From Nemertoderma westbladi (lineage: Eukaryota > Xenacoelomorpha > Nemertodermatida > Nemertodermatidae), in the NCBI GenBank assembly GCA_032718475.1, contig JAUCBJ010001286.1, positions 95,255 to 159,254 of the forward strand: a stretch of DNA of 64,000 nucleotides, read 5' to 3'. The notes beneath the pieces are model-generated. The model saw only the letters and a list, made by a program, of their open reading frames with translations, was not told the origin of the DNA and did not search any database. Below are positions 1 to 12,066 of this stretch, piece after piece; the stretch's first letter is position 1, and every line of letters begins with the position of its first letter. Position numbers and translations under genes: made by a program.

Positions 1-2545
1 TCCGTATGCGTCTGTACTAGTTCTGTATGCACCTCTACACTAGTTCTGTATACACGTCTACACTAGTTCCGTATGCACCTCTACACTTGTTCTGTATCCA
101 TTTCTACACTAGTTCCGTATGCGTCTGTACTAGTTCTGTATACACGTCTACACTAGTTCCATATGCACCTCTACACTTGTTCTGTATCCATTTCTATACT
201 AGTTCCATATGTACCTCTACACTTGTTCAGTATCCATTTCTATACTAGTTCCGTATGCACCTCTACACTTGTTCTGTATCCATTTCTATACTAGTTCCGT
301 ATGCGTCTGTACTAGTTCTGTATACACGTCTACACTAGTCCCGTATGCACCTCTACACTTGTTCTGTATCCATTTCTATACTAGTTCCGTATGCACCTCT
401 ACACTTGTTCTGTATCCATTTCTATACTAGTTCCGTATGCGTCTGTACTAGTTCTGTATGCACCTCTACACTAGTTCTGTATACACGTCTACACTAGTTC
501 CGTATGCACCTCTACACTTGTTCTGTATCCATTTCTACACTAGTTCCGTATGCGTCTGTACTAGTTCTGTATACACGTCTACACTAGTTCCATATGCACC
601 TCTACACTTGTTCTGTATCCATTTCTATACTAGTTCCGTATGCGTCTGTACTAGTTCTGTATACACGTCTACACTAGTTCCGTATGCACCTCTACACTTG
701 TTCTGTATCTATTTCTACACTAGTTCCGTATGCGTCTGTACTAGTTCTGTATACACGTCTACACTAGTTCCGTATGAACCTCTACACTTGTTCTGTATCC
801 ATTTCTATACTAGTTCCGTATGCACCTCTACACTTGTTCTGTATCCATTTCTATACTAGTTCCGTATGCGTCTGTACTAGTTCTGTATACACGTCTACAC
901 AAGTTCCGTATGCACCTCTACACTTGTTCTGTATCCATTTCTATACTAGTTCCGTATGCACCTCTACACTTGTTCTGTATCCATTTCTATACTAGTTCCG
1001 TATGCGTCTGTACTAGTTCTGTATACACGTCTACACTAGTTCCGTATGCACCTCTACACTTGTTCTGTATCCAATTCTACACTAGTTCCTTGCGTTTACA
1101 CTAGTTCCGAATGCACCTCTACACTTGTTCTGTATCCATTTCTATACTAGTTCCGTATGCACCTCTAGACATGTTCTGTATCCATTTCTATACTAGTTCC
1201 GTATGTACCTCTACACTTGTTCTGTATCCATTTCTATACTAGTTCCGTATGCGTCTGTACTAGTTCTGTATACACGTCTACACTAGTTCCGTATGCACCT
1301 CTACACTTGTTCTGTATCCAATTCTACACTAGTTCCTTGCGTTTACACTAATTCCGAATGCACCTCTACACTTGTTCTGTATCCATTTCTATACTAGTTC
1401 CGTATGCACCTCTAGACTTGTTCTGTATCCATTTCTATACTAGTTCCGTATGTACCTCTACACTTGTTCTGTATCCATTTCTATACTAGTTCCGTATGCG
1501 TCTGTACTAGTTCTGTATACACGTCTACACTAGTTCCGTATGCACCTCTACACTTGTTCTGTATCCAATTCTACACTAGTTCCGTATGCGTCTGTACTTG
1601 TTCTGTATACACGTCTACACTAGTTCCGTATGCACCTCTACACTTGTTCTGTATCTATTTCTACACTAGTTCCGTATGCGTCTGTACTTGTTCTGTATAC
1701 ACTTCTACACTAGTTCCTTGCGTTTACACTAGTTCCGAATGCACCTCTACACTTGTTCTGTATCCATTTCTACACTAGTTCCGTATGCGTCTGTACTAGT
1801 TCTGTATATACACGTATACACTAGTTCCGTATGCACCTCTACACTTGTTCTGTATCCATTTCTACACTAGTTCCGTATGCGTCCGTACTAGTTCTGTATA
1901 CACGTCTACACTAGTTCCGTATGCACCTCTACACTTGTTCTGTATCCAATTCTACACTAGTTCCGTATGCGTCTGTACTTGTTCTGTATACACTTCTACA
2001 CTAGTTCCTTGCGTTTACACTAGTTCCGAATGCACCTCTACACTTGTTCTGTATCCATTTCTACACTAGTTCCGTATGCGTCCGTACTAGTTCTGTATAC
2101 ACGTATACACTAGTTCCGTATGCACCTCTACACTTGTTCTGTATCCATTTCTACACTAGTTCCGTATGCGTCCGTACTAGTTCTGTATACACGTCTACAC
2201 TAGTTCCGTATGCACCTCTACACTTGTTCTGTATCCATTTCTATACTAGTTCCGTATGCGTCTGTACTAGTTCTGTATACACGTCTACACTAGTTCCGTA
2301 TGCGTCTGTACTAGTTCTGTATCCATTTATACACGTCTACACTTGTTCTACCTCCATTTCTACACTAGTTCCGTATGCGTCCGTACTAGTTCTGTATACA
2401 CGTCTACACTAGTTCCGTATGCACCTCTACACTTGTTCTGTATCCATTTCTATACTAGTTCCGTATGCGTCCGTACTAGTTCTGTATACACGTCTACACT
2501 AGTTCCTTGCGTTTACACTAGTTCCGTATGCCACTGCACTAGTTC
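1..2545. repeat. 23/21-bp satellite with a 90-bp higher-order unit
   Basis: The whole stretch is a tandem array of roughly 23-bp subunits of the form GTTCYGTAT...CTACACTA. Several subunit types are recognisable, including GTTCTGTATACACGTC..., GTTCCGTATGCACCTC..., GTTCTGTATCCATTTC... and a 21-bp variant GTTCCGTATGCGTCTGTAC. In places the order 23+23+23+21 recurs as a 90-bp higher-order unit, for example near 547, 637 and 727. Near 1086, 1334, 1710, 2008 and 2505 a shortened GTTCCTTGCGTTTACACTA subunit appears. The array runs off the left edge. Long open frames here only reflect the lack of stops in the repeat and are not called as genes. Confidence 0.95.
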
Positions 2546-2708
2546 CGCACGCACATAAACTAGTATCTCTATTCGAATTATACTGATTTCAATAGCAAAA
2601 ACGCAGACGGATTTTTTATAATTTGTCATTGTGACAGATGTTAACGGTACCGGTATCAAGATATTAATGTAACATGTCCCATACTGAAGGAAAAATTTGT
2701 TAAGAAAA

Positions 2709-4295
2709 ATGGATAAAATTCCAGCAGTTATTCTAAACAATAACTGCCGATTATTAACGTTAAAAGAAATCTGCATTGTCAATATAACCCAGACATTGGC
2801 TGCAGGAATAGTTAATACAGAATCTAAGAAGTGGGAACACAACTTAGCTGAACACCAACTACAAGATCACAGAAACACCCTCCGTGACTGGCTGAAAGAA
2901 CATGAACTCACTATTCACCTACACAATGATCTACGGAAGTTCATTTTACATTCATACGATATTGCGTTTGAAGAGTTATATATTATATACAAAAGGCTAT
3001 CAGATACTGATGACCAGCTACAAATTCCATCATTGCTTGACATCATGAAGACCTATAGAAATATATATTTCTATCAATGTTTTGGTAAACTTGATGTCAA
3101 TCTTGGCGATGAGTTTCAAGTTGAATATTATCCCTATACATATATCAATGGAACTATACTGTTATACTGGCTCCCTCAATTAGCTTCTAAATTGAGGTCA
3201 CTATCTGTTTCTCAATTAGATTACGACTATAACACAGCCCTTGACATAATTTTTAACTTTGCTAAATATAATGTCCTCACAACTATAAAGATCAATGGAA
3301 TAAATGATTCCATTCTTACTAGAATTATAAAGAACTGCCCAAACCTAGTGATTCTACACATACCTACATCAAGCATCACCTTCACTGGACTAGTGCCTCT
3401 TTATAATTTGCAAGAATTGCGGGAGCTGAATATTATATCGTGTATTAGTTTAGAAATTAATGAAATAATCAGTTTACATACGTTGCTCCATCGAGTCAAC
3501 TTTATTATAGATAATACGGTATCGATATTTGAATGTTTAATTGGTAACCAATTGGAACTTAAAATGCACATCGACGAAATTCGTTTTCCACATATTAGCA
3601 TTGATGATCGCCACATTCAGGCATGCCTGAGACCGACAAATACTACCCCAAATATCAGACAATTTCTTATTTATTTTAAGTCTACTATCAACAGTCTTAC
3701 ATTGAACATTCATGGTCGTGATTGGGATCTAGAAATATTTGAGTTCTTTGAATGTTTCCCTAACCTATCTCATTTGAAGATAGAGACGACTGGACAACAC
3801 TTTCCCGAAGCTATGGCGCTAGCGGTTGCCAGAAGAATTGGTTTACCTCAAGTCACGGATTTAACACTGGATTTGGCAGTAATTCGTCTTTCTTTAACTA
3901 AATTAGGCAACATGTTTACCAACTTAAAGACTTTGGACTACAGAGGTATATTTGATCACCCAACTAACCAAGTAGTTATGAATTCGCTCTATAGTCTCCG
4001 AATAGAAACATTACATGTCGACCGCATTCTATTATTGTCACTGCAACGTCTGTATTCATTAAAAAAACTTTGGATTCGCATAACTGGAGTTAATTTTGGA
4101 GAGCCAGTGGACCAAACGTTGTCAGAAGTAACCGGGAATATCTTCGATAGTGGTACATTCGATGATCTAGAGGCATTTAGTTTATTGTGTGACTCTGATT
4201 CTACGCCAGCAATAGAATACTTAGCTGGTTCTGTCTGGAGACGATGTATGAAGTTGCAGTATTTTAATGTGAAATGGCCAAACTTATTTGCCTAG
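2709..4295 (+). CDS. Intronless leucine-rich-repeat-like protein, function unknown
   Basis: A single open frame encodes 528 residues from an ATG in good context (A at -3, G at +4). An in-frame TTG lies four codons upstream and is unlikely to be used. Residues about 190-260 and 350-520 show irregular leucine-rich repeats (for example NCPNLVILHIPTSSITFTG, NLQELRELNIISC, FPNLSHLKIETTG, FTNLKTLDYRG). This is the spacing seen in F-box/LRR and ZYG11-type solenoids. The N-terminal ~100 residues are helical-looking, but I see no convincing F-box, signal peptide or membrane segment. A solenoid adaptor is the most likely kind of protein; no specific function can be assigned. It starts about 160 bp after the satellite array. 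Confidence 0.75.
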   Translation: MDKIPAVILNNNCRLLTLKEICIVNITQTLAAGIVNTESKKWEHNLAEHQLQDHRNTLRDWLKEHELTIHLHNDLRKFILHSYDIAFEELYIIYKRLSDTDDQLQIPSLLDIMKTYRNIYFYQCFGKLDVNLGDEFQVEYYPYTYINGTILLYWLPQLASKLRSLSVSQLDYDYNTALDIIFNFAKYNVLTTIKINGINDSILTRIIKNCPNLVILHIPTSSITFTGLVPLYNLQELRELNIISCISLEINEIISLHTLLHRVNFIIDNTVSIFECLIGNQLELKMHIDEIRFPHISIDDRHIQACLRPTNTTPNIRQFLIYFKSTINSLTLNIHGRDWDLEIFEFFECFPNLSHLKIETTGQHFPEAMALAVARRIGLPQVTDLTLDLAVIRLSLTKLGNMFTNLKTLDYRGIFDHPTNQVVMNSLYSLRIETLHVDRILLLSLQRLYSLKKLWIRITGVNFGEPVDQTLSEVTGNIFDSGTFDDLEAFSLLCDSDSTPAIEYLAGSVWRRCMKLQYFNVKWPNLFA

Positions 4296-4516
4296 GCTAC
4301 TATCTACATTGAGAAAGAGCATCTTGCAAAATCTGCTGAATAATTTTATTGTATGTTTGTACACTTTAATTTGAATAAGATCCATGTGATGTATATGACA
4401 TGTCTAGTTCCAGTTCATATTAACTTTCGTGTGTCATATATTTCATGAATTTGTGACACCCATTACTCGAACCGCAGTCAACTCATTAATCGTTGTACCA
4501 CCGCATTCTATTGTAC

Positions 4517-4522
4517 AATAAA
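4517..4522 (+). terminator. Polyadenylation signal AATAAA for the LRR-like gene
   Basis: An AATAAA hexamer lies about 220 bp after the stop codon of the upstream LRR-like gene, in AT-rich sequence. It is the first canonical hexamer after the stop. The cleavage site is not visible. Confidence 0.5.
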
Positions 4523-4529
4523 ATATCAT

Positions 4530-5419
4530 AGAACCCAATAACCAGGCATAGCACTTCCCTACCCCAAGAGACCAAAAATACCAAACCGGAATTCTCTCAG
4601 AGAAAACCATCCTATCAAATTTATCTATAAATTATAAATATATGTTTAGTATGCCAACGTCACTCACTTACATTATCATCGTTCATCAATAATCATAAGA
4701 AACCTTTTAACATTAGGACTAAAAATATATTTTTGCAGTACAAATGTGAACATACTAGGACATAGCAGAACAAATTAAATACAGCCCTAAAATAGACATA
4801 GACGATGACATATACACGAGTGAAAGGACAAGCAGAAATCATAATAATTTAAGAAGTGAATGATTGTATTTTAATTATATTTTTAATTAAATTACATTCT
4901 TACCAGCCACCAAATTTTATTTATCTATTATAATCATGCATCCATATGACTACCCTCCTGGGCTGGTAACCAGAATAAGGCTTAACCTCATCTTTACTTC
5001 TCCAGTAGCACCCACTGAATGGCCAATGTACCTTTAAAGCCCTGCATTTGTCATATAAAAGCGGAGCTAGCTCAAGCTAGGTTCCAGCCCCGCCAGGATT
5101 CACTAATACTTTCGCCCAACTGTTTGCTTCGGCTTCCCCTCTTGCTGACCATGTGTTACTTCCTGCTGAAATTAGTGATGTCCTTGTACCTATATATAAT
5201 CGAAATGCTGCATTGCAGCTGCTCTAAGAATGCTATTTCGGCTATCAGAAAAATTCTACCTTCACAACTCCCTATGGCACTCATGAATTTTGCGAGTTTA
5301 TTTGCTTTTAAGATGTACCTCTAGAATGTTATAAGCTGTCCAACTAGACTAATTCACTAAGTCACTGTTAAGTCACTAGTCTAGTCTCAGTTAATACCCT
5401 AACACTCGGCTCCCCAATG
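4530..5419. other. AT-rich noncoding stretch
   Basis: No gene is supported. A 101-codon open frame at 5019-5324 has no recognisable domain. It may be decayed 5' sequence of the LINE that follows, but this is not demonstrable from the sequence. Confidence 0.5.
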
Positions 5420-5447
5420 CGACAAGGTGAGCTGAGAGCTGACTGCC

Positions 5448-6150
5448 TTGGGAGATAAGCTTTCCCTTAGCGGAGCGTGTATTCAACGGCACCGAATGCG
5501 GACTGGACAGACTGATGAGGCTCTGATTAAGAACATGGGGGGCGGTTGGCGACTCGCCCTCGCATTAGCAGATGATAGTGGTAATGGTGTAATTGGTCTA
5601 TTGATGAATCCAACTGCCCATGAAGCATTGTACAAAATAGACCAAATCTCTAACCGCATCATCCATTGCCACTTCTCATGTTCTGGAGGACTGGCTAAGA
5701 AGTTTCCTAAAGTGGTTCTGATTGTGTGCTACTCTCCAAACTAGTGTTGCCCCAGTAGCGGACGTGGAAAATTTCTACCATATTCTACAAGCAGCTACTG
5801 ATGGAGTGGATCAGCATGCATTCTTAACTTTCCTGGGTGACTTTAATGCAAGTCTGCATCACTCGTCCACATCGCCCTGGGTCTATAGCATTAGTGTTAA
5901 CCGAAATTCCATCCATCTTCAGGATTTCATCTCTGGAAATGGACTGTTTTCGGCTGGAACTCTACTGTAAAGCTATGGACTGACAATGGACCCAGTGGCC
6001 ACAAGTCCCAAATAGACCACATTCTGTTTCGTAGGAAATACAGGAGCTCTGTACAAGACTGTAGTGCATTTACACTTCGGCCCTTCTCTAGTGATCACCG
6101 CCTTATAGTGACCAAGGTAAGACTTAGTCTCCGTTCGTTCGTTCGTCCAA
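5448..6150 (+). pseudogene. LINE endonuclease domain, broken into three frames
   Basis: 5448-5744 reads an exo-endo-phosphatase-like segment. The frame then changes and 5749-5970 continues with FLTFLGDFNASLHH, which carries the GDFN catalytic box. A further shift leads to QIDHILFRRKYRSS and FSSDHRLIV at about 6010-6115, the terminal SDH box of this fold. The order and spacing match an AP-endonuclease. Frame changes near 5745 and 5970 inactivate it. Confidence 0.8.
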
Positions 6151-6629
6151 CAGAATTACGAAATCTGCTTTACCATGGCATGACTGGTCCTCTCTGTTCC
6201 AACAGCCCAGTATGAGATCCAGCTTCACACTAAAGCTGAGCAACATGTACGAGGTTCGCACCTCTGAGGCAACAGATCATTACGAGGGCTATACTGCCTT
6301 CACAGAAGCAGTTAAGTTAGCAGCTACAGAAACAGTTCCTGTATACCCTCGAAACAGGAAAAAGGCCCCCTGGACTGACCACAAAATTCGGAAGACATCT
6401 ATAAGGCAAAGAAATAGGCGAAGATAGACTACAGCAGCGGCCAAGAATCTACAATGTAAACTGTTAATCTCCAGGAGCTTATAAACCAACGGGTTGATGC
6501 CATCAATAATGCCGACGATAGCAGGCAATCATCCCAGGCATGTAAATCTATCAACTTACTTACTGGGCGGAAAAGCCAACCATCCACCAAGGTTAAGGCA
6601 GAATCACCAGCCGATCGCCTCAATTTTAA

Positions 6630-7604
6630 TTGTTGATTTTGAATTTGGCCCACTTTGAAAAGCTCCTCAATAATGACAGGGCATTGCCTGATAACTTTAT
6701 AGAAGTAAAAGTGTCTGAGTATGTACTCCCAGATATTCCCATTGGTGATATCTCCTTTGCTGAAGTGAAGATCTTTAAATTGCCTGAATGTTTGGAACTT
6801 ACTTATCCCATCATATTAGACATGTACAAAACGACAAGAGTCCCACAAGAAATGAAAACGAATACGTTGGTGCCAGTTCCCAAGAAGGGCAAACTAACAC
6901 TTTATGGTTATTTTCGAGGAATCTTATTGATCTCGATTGCTGCAAAGCTATACAATAGAATTCTATTAAATCGCATCAGGGATCCCATTGAGAGACTGCT
7001 CCGTGGAAATCAGAATGGGTTCCGTAAAGTTCGTTTGACCATGGAGCCCATTTTGGCACTTAGAAGGATAATTGAAGAGTTATCAAAAAAGAAAGACAGG
7101 CATCTGGCTGTTACCTTTGTTGACTTCTTCAAGGCCTTTGATTCAGTCTCTCGCTCACGTATGTTCAGCATACTTTCATTATATGGGATTCCAGATGAAA
7201 TTATTGCAGCAATCAGATCAGTATCAGGTGGTTCGACATTTGTGTCTACTGTTGAGGGTGACACAGAACCATTTGAAGTGTTATGGGGCGTCCTCCGGGG
7301 AGACACACTTGCACCATTCTTGTTTATAATTGTGGTTGACTATGTTCTACGCATGTCCTTAGATCATCATAATGATGATGGGATGATGATAACTCCACCT
7401 ACTGGCTCCAGAAGTCGAGGAAATCCTGCCAAGTACCTAAATGATCTAGACTTTGCTGATGACATAGGAATACTCTCAGAATCAATAGAGGGAGCCCAAC
7501 GGCTCCTCAGCTCATTAGAACATGCTGCTTCTAGTGTTGGTCTCTTTGTTAACTACAAAAAGACCAAAATTTTGACAGTAAACTTTGAAAGTCCTTTGTT
7601 TTAA
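6630..7604 (+). pseudogene. LINE reverse transcriptase domain
   Basis: The open frame contains the ordered reverse transcriptase motifs: TLVPVPKKGK, FRGILLISIAAKLYNRIL, FVDFFKAFDS (first catalytic Asp), GVLRGDTLAPFLFIIVVDYVLR and LDFADDIGILSES (catalytic FADD), then VNYKKTKIL. There is no proper ATG start, because the frame is simply the open remnant of a longer polyprotein. The frame stops inside the domain's C-terminal extension. Confidence 0.9.
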
Positions 7605-8210
7605 CTTTGAAAATCTCTGATCGGATGAGCATAAGCTCAAAGGAGGGTGTGCTTGAGCATGTGGACGACTTCTGTTACCTGGGAGCATGGATCTGGAAGT
7701 AAGGTGAGAACCTTAGAATACGTAATGGAAACGCATATGGGCAGCTTTTAATGGACTTTCCAGGATTTGGAAGTCACATAGAAATCATCGGAATCTTAAG
7801 GTCCGATTATTTAGAGTAGCAGTAGTTCCAGTACTCCTCTATGGGAGTCCATGCTGGGCTCTAACTGTTATGGACACCAAGACACTGGATGGCACATTCG
7901 CAAGACGTACAATGCACACATCTCCAACCAGACACAATATAACATTGGAGGTGTTTCGATGTTCCCTCCAGCTTGATACTAGAATAAAGCCGCCTCCACT
8001 TTGCAGGACATTGTTTTCGCCGCGAGGACCAGCCTGTGCACAATCTTGTGCTTTGGCAGCCCCATGGAGAAAATAAGCATGGTTGACAGCCCATGACTTT
8101 CGTGAGACGCCTCCTAAAGGCCACGGACCTTGAAGATGCGGATAATTTCGCGAAAGTCATGGGGGATAGTGAGTTGTGGCGGTGCAACTTTGTTGATAAG
8201 GCGGCATAGC
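7605..8210 (+). pseudogene. LINE C-terminal region, multiply interrupted
   Basis: Short forward-frame segments match the region that follows the LINE reverse transcriptase. They are AVVPVLLYGSPCWALTVMD around 7818, then LDGTFARRT, then (about 8000-8190) an FAGHCFRREDQPVHNLVLWQ block and a QPMTFVRRLLKATDLEDA block separated by a stop. Similarity ends by about 8210. Confidence 0.7.
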
Positions 8211-8761
8211 ATTCGTAATGCATGCTGCATTGGGCTTGCCAATTGTAGATTGCATGGTGGTGACAAAATGTTTTTGTAAAGCTGGCATAGCATCTCAATA
8301 TGCAGTTTCAATGCAGCAGGCCGATTATAATAGTAGTAGTTTATCACATGATCTTTGGTCTACTACTGTGCTAATTGTACTTATCGTATCGTACTATTTA
8401 TTATACTTAGTAGACTACTTTGATCTTCTCTTTTGGAAGCGGTCTACTAAAATGCTCATTTAATTAGTTTAGGCTATTATTCCAGCCCAAATAGGTGAAA
8501 AAATTTGGTTTTCCTTTTCACTTGTTCTCGAAAGAGGCACTCTATAACAACCAAAGTGCCTGCTCTTCATCAAAGACACATTAAAGCGGGAAATTTGAAT
8601 TCACCAAAAACAGCAATCTTGTTTGTAATGAATGACTGTCCTCACTGGTAGTGTGCTGCAGTAGAGTATTTATTTACGATTTGCCTTATTTTTTTTCAAA
8701 CGGACATCCGTCAAACTGTGTTGTTACATAATCCAATAAATAACGGACGTTCCTTTATACG
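8211..8761. other. Noncoding spacer upstream of the dehydrogenase gene
   Basis: The stretch is AT-rich with no supported ORF. The promoter of the following SDR gene must lie here, but no unambiguous TATA box or initiator can be singled out. Confidence 0.5.
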
Positions 8762-9547
8762 ATGAGTCTCCCACTGATAGAACTAACTGGTAAAGTAGCC
8801 CTTATCACGGGCGCGAGTTCGGGAATCGGCGCCCGTACGGGCATTCTATTCAGCCAACTGGGCGCGCGAGTCGCCTTGACCGGTCGCAAACCGGTCCCAC
8901 TCGACTCTACCGCATTACAATGCGAGAAACCTCCCTGCGGCGAAGTATTCCGGAAGAGCTGCGATCTTTCCGATGAGAAACAATGTCGGGATCTAATAGA
9001 CGCTGTTATTGAACGGTACGGCAGACTGGATGTCCTCGTGAACGTGGCGGGGATTCTACTAACAGGCACGTTAGAATCTACAACATCTCAACAGTACGAC
9101 GAATTATTCGATGTAAACGTGAAAGCACCGTTCCGTCTTAGCCAAATGGTCCTGCCATACTTAGAAGAATCTCGCGGTAACATAGTTAATGTGTCGAGCG
9201 TTAACGGAATGCGCTCTTTCCCCGGGGTCACGGCTTACAATATGAGTAAAGCGGCTATGGACCACATGACGAGGAGTACGGCTCTCGAGTTGGCGCCCAA
9301 AGGTATTCGAGTGAACTGCGTGAACCCAGGGGTCACAGTGACTGACCTACATCGTCGGGCGGGTCAGGATGAAAGCACCTACGCCGCCTTCCTGGAGCGA
9401 GCCAAGTCTACGCATCCGCTGGGACGCCCAGGGGAGCCCGTTGATGTTGCTAATGCTATAGCATTCCTAGCTAGTGGGGCTGCTTCTTTTATAACTGGGG
9501 TTACTATGCCAGTGGATGGAGGACGCCATGCTACATGTCTGCGTTAA
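8762..9547 (+). CDS. Classical short-chain dehydrogenase/reductase (FabG-like), intronless
   Basis: The product is 261 residues, the full length of a classical SDR, from an ATG. Visible motifs are the cofactor-binding TGASSGIG (16-23), NVAG (94-97), catalytic Asn119, Ser146, Tyr159 and Lys163 (YNMSK), and NPG (188-190), ending with the typical MPVDGG. An Arg at 42 after the second strand favours NADP(H). Such enzymes oxidise or reduce alcohol/ketone substrates; the substrate cannot be told from sequence. There is no targeting peptide, so it is probably cytosolic. The coding sequence is richer in GC than its AT-rich flanks and lacks introns. Metazoan FabG-like SDRs are common, so transfer from bacteria is possible but not required. 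Confidence 0.92.
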   Translation: MSLPLIELTGKVALITGASSGIGARTGILFSQLGARVALTGRKPVPLDSTALQCEKPPCGEVFRKSCDLSDEKQCRDLIDAVIERYGRLDVLVNVAGILLTGTLESTTSQQYDELFDVNVKAPFRLSQMVLPYLEESRGNIVNVSSVNGMRSFPGVTAYNMSKAAMDHMTRSTALELAPKGIRVNCVNPGVTVTDLHRRAGQDESTYAAFLERAKSTHPLGRPGEPVDVANAIAFLASGAASFITGVTMPVDGGRHATCLR

Positions 9548-9625
9548 ACAATAAGTTATTATTGCAGTGCTGTATTTGTGGAGTACTTCGAATCATATAC
9601 TTCTGGAGATATTTATTGCTTATTA

Positions 9626-9631
9626 AATAAA
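9626..9631 (+). terminator. Polyadenylation signal AATAAA for the SDR gene
   Basis: A canonical hexamer about 80 bp after the stop codon, in a short AT-rich 3' UTR. This is the expected distance for the SDR transcript. Confidence 0.65.
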
Positions 9632-9639
9632 TTGTGAAG

Positions 9640-11028
9640 TAATCGTGAATCATCGAATATGTATGTAATTTAGAGATTAAATTTAGTTTCTATGACGTGG
9701 TGGTGGTTTTCTGATAAGATCTCAATTAATAATGGTGACATGAAATGTATATTTCAACTCTGGTCCATATAAATATTAAATAAAGTTTATTGATTAAAAT
9801 ATATTCTTAAGGTTCTAATGAATCCTTTGAATAAAATTGAATGATCAAAAGGGAATTTAATCCTATTTCGCTATCATTGATTCGGTAAAAATATCATACG
9901 AAATACACGCGCCTCCCGCTTAGAACGTCAGAAAACCAGAATAGTAGATAATAAGAATAACTTCGAATTTGGAGTATCTTTTTATTTCTTCGTGGCATGA
10001 GATCTCATGAAACCATGAAAGACAACTAAGTTATTACGTTCCATACGCAGTAACTTCGTCACTTACCTGAAACTGAAAATTGTAGAACGAACTGTACATG
10101 TCATTAATAGTCTGAATCTAAAAGGCATAGAAATGCATTAACTTATTCATGGTCACTATAGTGACCATGAATGGAAAAAAAATTTCAATATATTGCTAAT
10201 ACCGCTTCGCGCAGCACGTGACAAACTCAAGAGTTTTTATAATTTTTGCAAAAAAGTTAATTTTAAATTGAGCGACATTTCCTCAATTTTCATTAAATTT
10301 ATAGGCAGTCCAGCGTAGGTATTCAATGATGTTAATAAATTTTGTCAGGAGAGAGCGATATTCCCTTCGCGCAGCATGTGAGAAAAAATATTTTTCCATT
10401 GTATATTTTTTAAGTATTACGCACTCCTTGTGAGGACTACAAAACAAACAACTAACACAATCATACGTCAAGTGCATTGTGCATTGGATATATGTAGGTC
10501 TACTGTAATTACTGCTGTACAGCATACCGTACCGTTAATTTGCAATTGTATAGGCCTAGTATATGTAGTTTGCAATAATTTTTTTTAATAGAATTTTTAA
10601 TTGTATTGTAACGCAACGAAATACCGGTGATGGTATTTTGTAATTTGTAATAATTGGTGTTAATTTAGTTGCATTTTGTTATACTCTTCGCAGTTTCCGC
10701 AAATTTAATGCATTTGTTATGATATTCACTTTATTAAATCAATATATAAATTTTTAAATATCATCATAGTTTTAAATAGTTACTAAAGTGTTTCATCACC
10801 GGCATACATAAATAGCCAGAATGGTAATTAAAAGTATAACTCTTTCCCCGCAGGCATAGATAAATAGCCAGAATGGTAATTAAGGGGGGTGGGGTAGCCC
10901 AGCCCCCCCCCCCCCCCCCCTAACAGCGAACCCGCGGAAACCCCCATAAATATAATTTTAGCTCGGTGGTGTGCTTCCTTCCTCTCAGACACTATTAACC
11001 AACCAGACCCCATACAGGTAGTATCGAC
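9640..11028. other. AT-rich noncoding stretch with a C18 run and a short direct duplication
   Basis: No gene is supported. The sequence AAATAGCCAGAATGGTAAT occurs at about 10811 and again at about 10863, as part of a ~30-bp direct duplication. An 18-base C run occupies 10903-10920, preceded by G-rich sequence. The remainder is AT-rich and unremarkable. Confidence 0.6.
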
Positions 11029-11812
11029 ACAAAATCTGGAAAAATCGGGAAGGGGGAAATGTGCCAAATTTACATTTTAAAAGTGCTAAATGTAGGCTAC
11101 TACTATTTGTAATAACCATCGGTGGGCCAGGAATTATCTTTAGAGATAGCCATCAATATTCTAGAACATCACATTTTTTACATTTGTGTTTACAGGATTT
11201 ATTTTAGATTTGTTTTATTATTATATTTATACACGCTATTGCACACGATTGTGATTGATATTTGGATTGTATTAAGATCTTGGATTGGAAAGTAAAAAAT
11301 GCCTAATGCGTATGGCATTAGGCGAATTTCAATCATTATTATTGTTACATCATTATGTTTCGATATATACATGGTTTACATTGTTATATTGTTTCGCATA
11401 AATCAGTAATAAATACAGTAAAAATATTCAATTTAGCTGAAATCTGATTGTTTTGAAGATTTATATTCGATTCAGCTTTGCTAATAGGAATATTAAACTA
11501 CCTACTAACTCGCTTCGCATGTAAATGGCACTAGATTTGCTGTATGGCTGTATGTATCTCGGGATCAATTATTATTGTCACTCGCTGTGCTCGCTCCACC
11601 AAATATAATTCCAGCAAGCAAGTTTACATGCTTGCATACTTATATTGTTTGCATAAGTTTTTCATGTAATTAGTGAAGCCATGATTCCGATTCTACTGTA
11701 GTACATGTTTGCAATAAACTATTTTTGAAGCGCTTTAATGTGTAAAAGGACACCATTTTAAAATATAAATTTGGCATATTTCCCCGTTGCCGATTTTTCC
11801 CAATTTTGTGTA
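11029..11812. mobile_element. Inverted-repeat element, about 780 bp, MITE-like
   Basis: The left end (11029-11080) is an imperfect reverse complement of the right end (11753-11812). ACAAAATCTGGAAAAATCGG on the left pairs with CCGATTTTTCCCAATTTTGT on the right, and GCCAAATTTACATTTTAAAA pairs with TTTTAAAATATAAATTTGGC. The interior has no ORF. This is the form of a non-autonomous DNA transposon. A target duplication is not clear. Confidence 0.6.
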
Positions 11813-12066
11813 TGACATTCCTGGATATATATAGAACAAATCGCAAAATAAAAAAAACTATTGCAATTTGTTCTAGGTTCCCCCTTTTTTTTGGACTAAT
11901 TTGACTAGACTATTAACCTTTACCCAAAATAAAACCCTGTTCTTTGTGATCCTAAATAAAAGAAAATTAACAGAATGAAGATCTATATTTGATATTGATA
12001 AATTTTTCTTCTATATATATTTACAACCGAAAAATCAGCCTCAAACAAAATTAAATAATCGTGACA

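Larger units (their letters stand above)
5420..8210 (+). mobile_element. Decayed non-LTR retrotransposon (LINE), endonuclease plus reverse transcriptase
   Basis: Fragments in all three forward frames appear in the order expected for a LINE: an apurinic-type endonuclease, a linker, a reverse transcriptase and a C-terminal region. At least four frameshifts or stops separate them, so the copy is dead. The combination of a GDFNASLH endonuclease motif, a DFADD catalytic box and a C-terminal LDGTFARRT block followed by an RRLRFAGHC-type block resembles RTE/BovB-like elements of marine invertebrates. I cannot fix the clade without a tree. No target-site duplication or 3' tail was identified. Confidence 0.85.

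Noticed and set aside
27-2558. Many open frames of 70-130 codons (HLYTSSVYTSTL-type)
   Set aside because: They are a stop-free satellite read in several frames, with no start context or domain.
5019-5324. 101-codon forward open frame upstream of the LINE
   Set aside because: No recognisable domain, no promoter or partner exon. Probably decayed repeat sequence.
8762-9547. SDR gene as a bacterial contaminant or recent transfer
   Set aside because: FabG-like SDRs are widespread in animals, a eukaryotic AATAAA follows, and the gene sits in ordinary host DNA. Not excluded, but not supported.
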